NCBI GenBank assembly: GCA_964617765.1
Contig: CAZTZY010000031.1
Span: 1 to 28,024 of the forward strand
Origin: CAZTZY01 sp964617765
GTDB lineage: Bacteria; Pseudomonadota; Gammaproteobacteria; Pseudomonadales; DT-91
Direction: 5' to 3'
DNA length: 28,024 bases
A model generated the notes under the pieces. The model searched no databases. It had not been told where the DNA came from and saw nothing but the letters and a program-made list of their open reading frames with translations. Positions 14,907 to 22,026 of the stretch are shown here, piece by piece. The first letter of the stretch is position 1. Each line of letters starts with the position of its first letter. Made by a program: the position numbers and the translations under genes.

Positions 14907-17405
14907 ATGCTTAAAAAAATCATATTTGCCATCATCATATTTTATACATCCCTTGTTTGCGCGGCTGACGGTTTTATCATTTCTGATATTCGCGTAGAGG
15001 GATTACAACGTGTATCTGCGGCGACTGTATTTGCTAATCTTCCATTCAATATTAAAGATGAAGCGTCATCTCAATCAATAAGAGATGCTATAGGTATTTT
15101 ATTTAGTTCAGGAAATTTTACCCATGTTGAGATTGGCAGAGACGGCGATGTATTAGTCATTCTTCTTCAAGAGCGACCCTCAATCGCTGAAATTGAAATC
15201 GATGGTAATAAAGCTATAAAAACAGAAGATTTAATGGATGGACTCAAGCGCTCCGGTTTGTCCGAAGGGGCAGTATTTAAACAAGCGACCCTTGAAAATA
15301 TTCGCATAGAATTGCAGCGGCAATATGTTTCGCAAGGTAGATATGATGCTGAAATTATTGCAGAGGTTGAATCCCTGCCAAGGAATAGGGTTGCATTAAA
15401 AATAGATGTAGATGAAGGCTCTGTCGCTAAAATTAAACATTTGAATATTGTCGGAAATAAAAAGTTTACTACAGATAAATTGTTAAATTTATTTGAGATG
15501 CAAACATCGGGTTTGTTTTCATGGGCCACCAGTGATGATAAATACGCTAAAGAGCGACTAGCCGGAGATCTGGAAAAACTTGAAGCTTTTTACAAAGATC
15601 AGGGATATCTAAAGTTTGCGATTGATTCCACGGAAGTAGCACTTAGCCCAGAGAAGAATGCAGTTTTTATAACTGTAAATGTTACTGAGGATGAAATTTA
15701 TCGTGTCAGTGACTTGAAATTATCAGGCGATATAATATTGCCTGAGTCAATTCTGAAATCGTTAATCCTTCTCAAGCCTAATGATGTTTATTCTCAGATC
15801 AAGATTACGCAGACAGAAGAGCTGTTATCGCAAGTGTTAGGTAATGAAGGATATACCTTCACAAAAGTACGCAGTTATCCTGTGATTGATGAAGAAAAAC
15901 ATACGGTTGAGCTTACCTTTTTTGTCGATCCGGGAAAGAGAACCTATGTTAATCGAGTGGAATTTTTTGGAAATACAACTACTCAGGATGAAGTGTTGAG
16001 AAGAGAAATGCGTCAATTGGAAGGTGCGCCAGCTTCAGGTGAGAAAATTGAGCAATCCAGAGTTCGTTTGGAAAGGTTGGGATACTTTAAAACTGTTGAA
16101 ACTGAAATGCAGGAGGTTCCTGGTTCTGATGATTTGGTGGATGTCGTTTACACCGTAGAAGAACAACATTCGGGTAGCATAGGAGCAAGTGTTGGTTTTG
16201 CTGATAGTTCAGGTGTCGTATTGTCTGCCAACTTACAGCAAAACAATTTTATGGGAACGGGCAAGAAAGTAGGCTTTGGTGTTACACGAAATGATTATCA
16301 AACTTCCTACAATTTTAATTATACCAATCCTTATTATACAGTGGATGGTGTAAGTAGAGGGTTTGGTTTGTTTTACCGTAATACAAATTTTGACAAAATG
16401 GGCGTTGCTGAGTACAGCGCTAACAGTTATGGCGCAACTTTATCCTATGGCTATCCTATCAGTGAAGAATCAAGAATCGGCTTTGGTTTTGGATATGCCA
16501 ATGTTGATATAACAACAGGGCCATATGCTCCTCAAGAAGTTGTAGGAGGGCCTACAAATTCTTCCTATAAAAATTATATAGATATTAATACCGGAATTAT
16601 TGGTCCGGTAGATGATTTGCTCAATCTCAATATAGATCCTTTTACTGATGCTCCATTGGGTTTTGTGGATCAACATGGAAATCAATATGATAATTACACA
16701 GTCAATGCGAGCTTCCAGCAGTCCAAGTTAAACCGTGGTTTATTGCCTGACAAAGGGTATTCACAAACAGTTTCACTGGAAGTTGGCATACCCGATACCG
16801 ATTTGGAATATTTCAAAATCAATTATGATGGCCAGTATTTTGTGCCTATAGCTGATGAAGTTGCTGTCAGGTTGCACTCCCAGCTTGGTTATGGTGATGG
16901 ATATGGAGATACCGAAAGCATGCCATTTTTTGAGCATTTTTTCACTGGAGGTTTTGGTTCGGTAAGAGGGTATGAGAGATCCAGTTTGGGTCCTAAAGGA
17001 ACTCCAGCTCAAGTTTATGCTGCCTCAAATGGCGTATATTACTATGACAGCATAGCCAGGAAATTTATTGTTCAGGAATTACGGACAAATACGGGTGCAT
17101 TTGGTGGTAATATTCTCGTAGAATCTGGTGCAGAGTTTATTTTTCCTTTATGGTTCGTAGAGGATAGACGATCTTTACGTACAGTCTTGTTTTTAGATTC
17201 AGGATATGTCTTTGATTCTGAATGTGGTCCAGGTCAGGAGTCTTGCTACAATTTGGATTTACAACAATTACGTGCTTCTTATGGTTTTGGTTTAACCTGG
17301 ATTAGTGCTTTGGGACCTTTGACTTTTAGCTTGGCTAAACCGTTGAATAACACAGATGAAGATGACACCAAGCTGTTCCAGTTTTCTATCGGAACAGGGT
17401 TTTAA
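14907..17405 (+). CDS. bamA: Outer membrane protein assembly factor BamA
   Basis: BamA is the central Omp85-family pore that folds beta-barrel proteins into the outer membrane. The ATG at 14907 gives 832 residues beginning with a signal peptide (LKKIIFAIIIFYTSLVCA, predicted cut near residue 18-20). Five POTRA domains follow (about 24-91, 92-173, 174-262, 265-343, 346-420), then a 16-strand barrel (about 422-832) ending in FQFSIGTGF with the C-terminal aromatic beta-signal. The VRGY lid-lock motif (GFGSVRGYERSS) and NDYQTSYNFNYTNPYY of the early barrel are present, with a Cys pair (CGPGQESC) in a late surface loop. One surface loop (about 532-597) is longer than in E. coli. A TTG at 14898 could start three codons earlier; the ribosome site is weak for both. 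Confidence 0.96.
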   Translation: MLKKIIFAIIIFYTSLVCAADGFIISDIRVEGLQRVSAATVFANLPFNIKDEASSQSIRDAIGILFSSGNFTHVEIGRDGDVLVILLQERPSIAEIEIDGNKAIKTEDLMDGLKRSGLSEGAVFKQATLENIRIELQRQYVSQGRYDAEIIAEVESLPRNRVALKIDVDEGSVAKIKHLNIVGNKKFTTDKLLNLFEMQTSGLFSWATSDDKYAKERLAGDLEKLEAFYKDQGYLKFAIDSTEVALSPEKNAVFITVNVTEDEIYRVSDLKLSGDIILPESILKSLILLKPNDVYSQIKITQTEELLSQVLGNEGYTFTKVRSYPVIDEEKHTVELTFFVDPGKRTYVNRVEFFGNTTTQDEVLRREMRQLEGAPASGEKIEQSRVRLERLGYFKTVETEMQEVPGSDDLVDVVYTVEEQHSGSIGASVGFADSSGVVLSANLQQNNFMGTGKKVGFGVTRNDYQTSYNFNYTNPYYTVDGVSRGFGLFYRNTNFDKMGVAEYSANSYGATLSYGYPISEESRIGFGFGYANVDITTGPYAPQEVVGGPTNSSYKNYIDINTGIIGPVDDLLNLNIDPFTDAPLGFVDQHGNQYDNYTVNASFQQSKLNRGLLPDKGYSQTVSLEVGIPDTDLEYFKINYDGQYFVPIADEVAVRLHSQLGYGDGYGDTESMPFFEHFFTGGFGSVRGYERSSLGPKGTPAQVYAASNGVYYYDSIARKFIVQELRTNTGAFGGNILVESGAEFIFPLWFVEDRRSLRTVLFLDSGYVFDSECGPGQESCYNLDLQQLRASYGFGLTWISALGPLTFSLAKPLNNTDEDDTKLFQFSIGTGF

Positions 17406-17436
17406 AAGATCATTTAATTAACTTTTAGAGGTTCGC

Positions 17437-17961
17437 ATGAAATATTTAGCTATGTGTCTTTTATTATTAACCAGCGCAACCACTGCCTTTGCAGATGGCA
17501 AAATTGCGGTAGTCAATTTTGAATTGGCCGTTTTTAATACTGATGCAGTAAAGGCAAAAGTTCAGTCTTTACAATCAGACCCAATTTATAAAAAGAATAT
17601 GCAAGAAATTCAGACAATTCAGAACGATGCTAAAAAACTTGTCGAAAAATATAAAAAAGAAAGCCTTACCATGAGTGCAGCTCAAAAACAGCAAATTGAG
17701 TCTGATATGAAGAGCAAACAATCCGATATGGAGCATATTGCAGGCAAGCTGAAAGATGCTGAAGCGGCGGCTTTACAATCTACGATGTATCAAATGCAAG
17801 CTCAGGCCATTAGCGTAGCTAAAGAGATAATAGCTACAGAGGGTATTGGATTGTTATTGAATGCATCCTCTCAGTCTCAAAATGTTATTCATGCGGATAC
17901 CAGTTTTGATATAACTCCAAAAGTAACAGACAAACTCAATAAGTTGAGTAAAAAGCCTTAA
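17437..17961 (+). CDS. skp: Periplasmic chaperone Skp (OmpH)
   Basis: Skp is a trimeric periplasmic holdase that carries unfolded outer-membrane proteins to the BAM complex. The 174-residue precursor has a clear signal peptide of 19 residues (KYLAMCLLLLTSATTAFA, cut before DGK). The mature N-terminus DGKIAVVNFELAVF is the typical beta-strand of the body domain. A long lysine- and glutamine-rich coiled-coil arm spans about residues 45-115 (KKLVEKYKKESLTMS, QQIESDMKSKQSDMEH), and the chain closes with the C-terminal body strand region. AGAGG at 17427-17431 lies 5 bases before the ATG. Its place between bamA and lpxD is the usual gammaproteobacterial order. Skp sequences are variable, so context carries part of the call. 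Confidence 0.93.
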   Translation: MKYLAMCLLLLTSATTAFADGKIAVVNFELAVFNTDAVKAKVQSLQSDPIYKKNMQEIQTIQNDAKKLVEKYKKESLTMSAAQKQQIESDMKSKQSDMEHIAGKLKDAEAAALQSTMYQMQAQAISVAKEIIATEGIGLLLNASSQSQNVIHADTSFDITPKVTDKLNKLSKKP

Positions 17962-17963
17962 TC

Positions 17964-18989
17964 ATGAATTATCGCTTGGGTGACATTGCCCAGCGTCTTG
18001 GGCTTGAATTAATCGGCGATTCCTCTGTGCAAATTGAGGGAATCGCCTCCTTGATTAATGCAACCAATAAACAAATTTCATTTTTATCGAATCCGAAATT
18101 TGCTAAATCACTTCATGAAACAAAAGCAGCTGCAGTTATTATCCAACCCAGCTTCCAACAAAAATGTCACTCGGCTTTGTTATTAAGCGACAACCCCTAT
18201 CTTTCATTTGCAAAACTAACTGCATTTTTTAACGATGCCCCAGAGCCTTTTCAAGGTGTTCATCCGCGAGCCATTATTCATGCTGACGCTGAAATTCACA
18301 AATCGGCCTCTATTGGCGCCAATGTTGTTATTTCGGCTAAAACCATTGTAGGTGCAAATACTATTATTGAACCTAATTGTGTCATCGCTGAAAACTGTAT
18401 TATTGGCGCAAATTGTCACTTACATGCCAATGTAACTTTATATCACTGCGTTCGAATGGGTGATTTTGTCAATATACATAGTGGATCTGTCATTGGTGCG
18501 GATGGCTTCGGTTTTGCTCCATCTATTACTGAAGATAAGAAAGGTTGGCAAAAAATATATCAACTTGGCGGCGTCAAAATCGGGAGTTATGTCGATATTG
18601 GCGCTAATTCCTGTATAGATAGAGGAGCTTTGGAAGATACAGTTATTGAAAATGGCGTAATCATCGATAATCAGGTGCAAATCGCCCATAACTGTATTAT
18701 TGGTGAAAATACAGCCATTGCAGGTTGTGTAGGTATAGCAGGAAGTACGCTGATAGGAAAAAACTGTACATTGGCGGGCGGGGTTGGTGTAGCCGGCCAT
18801 TTGGAAATTACAGATAATGTTCATGTCACCAGCATGTCGCTAGTGACAGGGTCTCTATTGAAAAGTGGCTCTTATTCATCAGGTACGGCAATGATGGATA
18901 CTAAAGCCTGGCGTAAAAGTGCCGTAAGATTCGCACAGCTGGAAAAAATGCAGGAACGAATAAAAAAAATAGAAAAAAATGCTGAGTAA
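17964..18989 (+). CDS. lpxD: UDP-3-O-(3-hydroxyacyl)glucosamine N-acyltransferase LpxD
   Basis: It adds the N-linked 3-hydroxyacyl chain from acyl-ACP to UDP-3-O-acylglucosamine, the third step of lipid A synthesis. The protein is 341 residues, as in E. coli. An N-terminal uridine-binding domain (about 1-100) includes SFLSNPKFAKSL. It is followed by a left-handed beta-helix of hexapeptide repeats (about 105-285) and a C-terminal helix ending in QLEKMQERIKKIEKN. The catalytic histidine is H242 in IAHNCIIGEN, and the pantetheine/substrate region IGADGFGFAPS is present. The gene starts 2 bases after the skp stop. It works with LpxA and LpxB downstream and with FabZ, which competes for the same 3-hydroxyacyl-ACP pool. 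Confidence 0.97.
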   Translation: MNYRLGDIAQRLGLELIGDSSVQIEGIASLINATNKQISFLSNPKFAKSLHETKAAAVIIQPSFQQKCHSALLLSDNPYLSFAKLTAFFNDAPEPFQGVHPRAIIHADAEIHKSASIGANVVISAKTIVGANTIIEPNCVIAENCIIGANCHLHANVTLYHCVRMGDFVNIHSGSVIGADGFGFAPSITEDKKGWQKIYQLGGVKIGSYVDIGANSCIDRGALEDTVIENGVIIDNQVQIAHNCIIGENTAIAGCVGIAGSTLIGKNCTLAGGVGVAGHLEITDNVHVTSMSLVTGSLLKSGSYSSGTAMMDTKAWRKSAVRFAQLEKMQERIKKIEKNAE

Positions 18990-19039
18990 GTTCATTTATT
19001 GATGACTAATTTAGTAGAATGACCAATCTGTTTGTTCAC

Positions 19040-19054
19040 GATTTCTTTGAAATC
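19040..19054 (+). repeat. Perfect short hairpin upstream of fabZ
   Basis: GATTTC-TTT-GAAATC forms a perfect 6-base-pair stem with a three-base loop, 22 bases before the fabZ start and 8 bases before its AGGA ribosome site. It lies in the 87-base gap between lpxD and fabZ, which is one of the larger gaps in this run. There is no T-run, so it is not a terminator. It could affect fabZ message stability or initiation. Confidence 0.4.
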
Positions 19055-19076
19055 ATTTCACCAGGATTCCACATTC

Positions 19077-19520
19077 ATGATGTATATAGAAGAAATTCGA
19101 GAATATCTCCCTCATCGTTACCCCTTTTTATTGGTGGACAGGGTGGAATTAATTAATCTGGGTGAAAACATTGTTGCCTATAAAAATATCTCTATCAACG
19201 AGCCTTTTTTTAATGGTCATTTTCCTACTTATCCAGTAATGCCGGGGGTTTTGATTATTGAAGCCATGGCGCAAGCTGCGGGAATCCTTGGTTTCAAAAC
19301 GATGGGAAAAAAACCCGCTGAAGGTTCCATGTATCTTTTTGTAGGATGTGATGATGTTCGATTCAAGCGTCAAGTGGTTCCAGGTGATCAGTTAAAGCTG
19401 GAGGCATCTATTCGTTCTGAAAAGCGTGGTATCTGGAAATTTGATTGCAAAGCCACTGTTGATGGTCAATTAGCAGCATCCGGAACCGTTTTATGTGCTG
19501 ACAGGAAGCGCCCTGAGTGA
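19077..19520 (+). CDS. fabZ: 3-hydroxyacyl-[acyl-carrier-protein] dehydratase FabZ
   Basis: FabZ dehydrates 3-hydroxyacyl-ACP to trans-2-enoyl-ACP in fatty acid elongation. By drawing on 3-hydroxyacyl-ACP it sets the balance between phospholipid and lipid A synthesis. The 147-residue hot-dog-fold protein has catalytic H48 (FNGHFPTYPVMPG) and E62 (IIEAMAQAAGI). LPHRYPFLLVDRV near residues 11-23 and the FKRQVVPGDQL strand are typical. Two consecutive ATGs (19077 and 19080) are possible; AGGA at 19063-19066 is 10 bases before the first. A TTG at 19032 would add 15 residues unlike the family. Its TGA overlaps the GTG start of lpxA. Its place between lpxD and lpxA is canonical. Confidence 0.97.
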   Translation: MMYIEEIREYLPHRYPFLLVDRVELINLGENIVAYKNISINEPFFNGHFPTYPVMPGVLIIEAMAQAAGILGFKTMGKKPAEGSMYLFVGCDDVRFKRQVVPGDQLKLEASIRSEKRGIWKFDCKATVDGQLAASGTVLCADRKRPE

Positions 19521-20287
19521 TACACCCTAGTTCAATCATTGATCCAGATGCCAAATTAGCGGATAACGTTAAAGTGGGACCATGGACAATTATCGGGCCA
19601 GATGTCGAGATTGGAGAAGGCACTATTATTCATTCCCATGTAGTGATAAAAGGGCCAACCATCATCGGAAAAAATAATACGATTTATCAGTTTTCATCGG
19701 TGGGTGAGGATACCCCTGATTTAAAATATAAGGGTGAGCCAACGCGTCTCGAGATTGGTGATAATAATGTTATTCGTGAGGGCGTCACAATTCATCGCGG
19801 GACGATACAGGATAAAGGCATTACTCGCATCGGTAATAACAACTTAATTATGGCGTATGTGCATATAGGCCATGATAGCACCATTCATAACAATACAATT
19901 CTGGTAAATAATGCTGCATTGGCAGGTCATGTTGAAATCGGTGACTGGGCCATTCTGAGCGGTTATACACTGGTTCATCAATTTTGTTCAATTGGTGCCC
20001 ATGCATTTACCGGAATGGGTACTGCCGTTGGTAAAGATATCCCGGCATATCTATTAGTGAACGGTAGTCCTGCTGAAACCCATGGTATTAATTCTGAAGG
20101 TTTAAAGAGAAGGGGATTTTCTGCTGATACAATATCGGATATTAAAAAAGCCTATAAAATTATATATCGACAAGGGAATACTGTTGAGGAGGCGATTAAA
20201 CAATTGACGGATATGTTAGAAAAATGTCCGGAAATACAATTGTTAATTGATTCCATATCCAAATCTAAAAGAGGCATCGTACGCTAG
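19517..20287 (+). CDS. lpxA: UDP-N-acetylglucosamine O-acyltransferase LpxA
   Basis: It catalyses the first step of lipid A synthesis, moving a 3-hydroxyacyl chain from ACP to the 3-OH of UDP-GlcNAc. The 256-residue protein has hexapeptide-repeat beta-helix turns through about residue 185 and a C-terminal helical domain (INSEGLKRRGFS onward). The catalytic histidine is H119 (VHIGHDSTI, equivalent to E. coli H125). M167 in AHAFTGMGTA aligns with E. coli G173, the acyl-length ruler. P. aeruginosa has methionine there and uses C10 chains, so 3-hydroxydecanoyl selectivity is inferred. The start is GTG, overlapping the fabZ stop as GTGA, and AGGA at 19503-19506 is 10 bases upstream. Confidence 0.97.
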   Translation: MIHPSSIIDPDAKLADNVKVGPWTIIGPDVEIGEGTIIHSHVVIKGPTIIGKNNTIYQFSSVGEDTPDLKYKGEPTRLEIGDNNVIREGVTIHRGTIQDKGITRIGNNNLIMAYVHIGHDSTIHNNTILVNNAALAGHVEIGDWAILSGYTLVHQFCSIGAHAFTGMGTAVGKDIPAYLLVNGSPAETHGINSEGLKRRGFSADTISDIKKAYKIIYRQGNTVEEAIKQLTDMLEKCPEIQLLIDSISKSKRGIVR

Positions 20288-21415
20288 ATGCGGATTGTCA
20301 TTGTCGCAGGTGAAGTATCTGGCGATATCCTTGGCGCAGGTCTTATCCAGGCCTTAAAAAAAATAAATCCCGATATAAGCTTTATTGGCATTGGCGGACC
20401 TCAAATGTTGTCTTTAGGATTTGAAAGTTTATTTCCTATGGATAGACTGTCTGTTATGGGCATTATTGAACCCTTAAAGCGACTTCCTGAATTATTACAT
20501 ATACGAAAAACAATTAAGCAGTATTGCCTGCGTCATTCAGTTGATTTATTTATTGGTATTGATTCTCCGGATTTTAATTTGCCGATTGAGTATTTTTTAA
20601 AAAAGCACGGTTTAAAAACTGTTCATTATGTATCACCATCTGTATGGGCATGGCGTCAGGGGAGAATAAAAAAAATACGTAAATCAGTAGATCTTATGCT
20701 TACGTTATTGCCATTTGAGGCAAAATTTTATCAAGATCATAACGTCCCTGTAAAATTTGTCGGGCACACGCTGGCCGATCAAATCGCGTTAGAACCTGAT
20801 AGCGATGAAGCAAGAAAAATATTGGGCATATCTTCCGATAAATATATCATTGCACTACTTCCCGGGTCGAGAGGCAGTGAAGTTGATCTGTTAGGAAATT
20901 TATTTTTTAAAGTTGCTGTGAAAATTCAGGAAGCTTTAGGTGAGGCTGAATTTTTGATTCCCGCAGCCAATGAGGAAAGAAAAAAGCAAATTCAAAACCT
21001 GATGACCCGGTTCCCGGATTTACATATTCGATTATTTGATGGGCAATCACATGGGGTTATGTTGGCATCAGATGCTGTTTTATTGGCTTCTGGTACCACT
21101 GCTTTAGAAGCCATGTTATTAAAAAAGCCTATGGTAGTGGCATATAAAATGGCACCTTTTTCCTATGCAATTATTTCCCGTTTATTAAAATCAAAATATG
21201 TCTCGTTGCCCAATCTATTAGCTGACAAATTGCTAGTGCCTGAGTTGTTGCAAGATGAAGCTACTGTTGAAAATTTAAGTCATGCGATGATTAAAACCTT
21301 GAGCGATAAAAGCTACTGTGATGAACAGGTTAGAGCTTTTTATGCATTACATGAAACCATTCGTTGTGATGCCAGTGCAATTGCTGCAAAAGCTATTATG
21401 GAGCTTTTGTTATGA
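20288..21415 (+). CDS. lpxB: Lipid-A-disaccharide synthase LpxB
   Basis: A family 19 glycosyltransferase at the inner face of the cytoplasmic membrane. It joins UDP-2,3-diacylglucosamine and lipid X into the lipid A disaccharide. The 375-residue length is usual (E. coli 382). Signatures are IVAGEVSGDILGAGLIQ at the N-terminus (about 4-20), IGIDSPDFNLPIEYFLK, the VSPSVWAWRQGRIKKI block (about 118-133), LLPGSRGSEVDLL (about 191-203) and ASGTTALEAMLLKKPMVVAYK of the nucleotide-binding half. The ATG follows the lpxA stop with no gap. The ribosome site is weak (AAGAGG 13 bases upstream), so coupling to lpxA is likely. LpxC and LpxH, needed for the steps in between, are not in the window. Confidence 0.97.
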   Translation: MRIVIVAGEVSGDILGAGLIQALKKINPDISFIGIGGPQMLSLGFESLFPMDRLSVMGIIEPLKRLPELLHIRKTIKQYCLRHSVDLFIGIDSPDFNLPIEYFLKKHGLKTVHYVSPSVWAWRQGRIKKIRKSVDLMLTLLPFEAKFYQDHNVPVKFVGHTLADQIALEPDSDEARKILGISSDKYIIALLPGSRGSEVDLLGNLFFKVAVKIQEALGEAEFLIPAANEERKKQIQNLMTRFPDLHIRLFDGQSHGVMLASDAVLLASGTTALEAMLLKKPMVVAYKMAPFSYAIISRLLKSKYVSLPNLLADKLLVPELLQDEATVENLSHAMIKTLSDKSYCDEQVRAFYALHETIRCDASAIAAKAIMELLL

Positions 21416-22026
21416 TTTTTTATCATGGTATAGAGTTGTCTTACAAAGGGAAATTGCTGGCAGGTGTTGATGAAGTAGGTCGTGGGCCATTAGCAGGGGA
21501 TGTAGTTACTGCTGCAGTCATTCTTGATCCTGAGAATCCTGTCGAAGGATTGGCAGATTCAAAAAAGTTGTCAGAAAAAAAACGCGAACAACTATTTATT
21601 GAAATACAAAAAAAAGCATTGGCATGGTCTATTTCCCGCTGCTCTGTAGAGGAAATCGACGACATTAATATTCTACAGGCTTCGCTATTGGCAATGCATA
21701 GGGCAGTCGTTAGTCTCGCTATTCAACCTGAATTTGTTGTAGTTGATGGCAATAAATTACCCAAGTGGAATTATCCATCTCAGGCTATTATTAAAGGTGA
21801 TGATAAAGTACCAGCCATTGCAGCTGCATCCATTCTTGCAAAAGTCACTAGAGATCGTGAATTAATAGCATTGGATCAAAGCTATCCGGGATATGGTTTT
21901 GCCAAACACAAAGGTTATCCTACAAAATTACATGTGGCAGCACTTCAAACTTTAGGTATTACTCCAGTACACCGTAAAAGTTATGCTCCGGTTAAAAATG
22001 TCATGCGTCAATTGGGATTATCTTGA
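21412..22026 (+). CDS. rnhB: Ribonuclease HII
   Basis: It removes single ribonucleotides and RNA from RNA-DNA hybrids, acting in ribonucleotide excision repair. The 204-residue protein carries the family motif AGVDEVGRGPLAGDV with catalytic D20 and E21. Further conserved blocks are VVVDGNKLP, IKGDDKVPAIAAASILAKVTRD and YPGYGFAKHKGYPT. The start overlaps the lpxB stop as ATGA, and the stop overlaps the dnaE start as TGATG, so it is translated between two coupled junctions. The lpxB-rnhB-dnaE order is standard in gammaproteobacteria. Confidence 0.97.
   Translation: MIFYHGIELSYKGKLLAGVDEVGRGPLAGDVVTAAVILDPENPVEGLADSKKLSEKKREQLFIEIQKKALAWSISRCSVEEIDDINILQASLLAMHRAVVSLAIQPEFVVVDGNKLPKWNYPSQAIIKGDDKVPAIAAASILAKVTRDRELIALDQSYPGYGFAKHKGYPTKLHVAALQTLGITPVHRKSYAPVKNVMRQLGLS

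Noticed and set aside
14940..14966. BamA signal peptide read as a lipoprotein signal because of the SLVCA cysteine
   Set aside because: The residue before the Cys is Val, not Gly, Ala or Ser as a lipobox requires, and BamA is a barrel protein, not a lipoprotein.
19032..19076. TTG-started extension of fabZ
   Set aside because: No ribosome site precedes it, it would cover the hairpin and AGGA site, and the added residues do not match FabZ.
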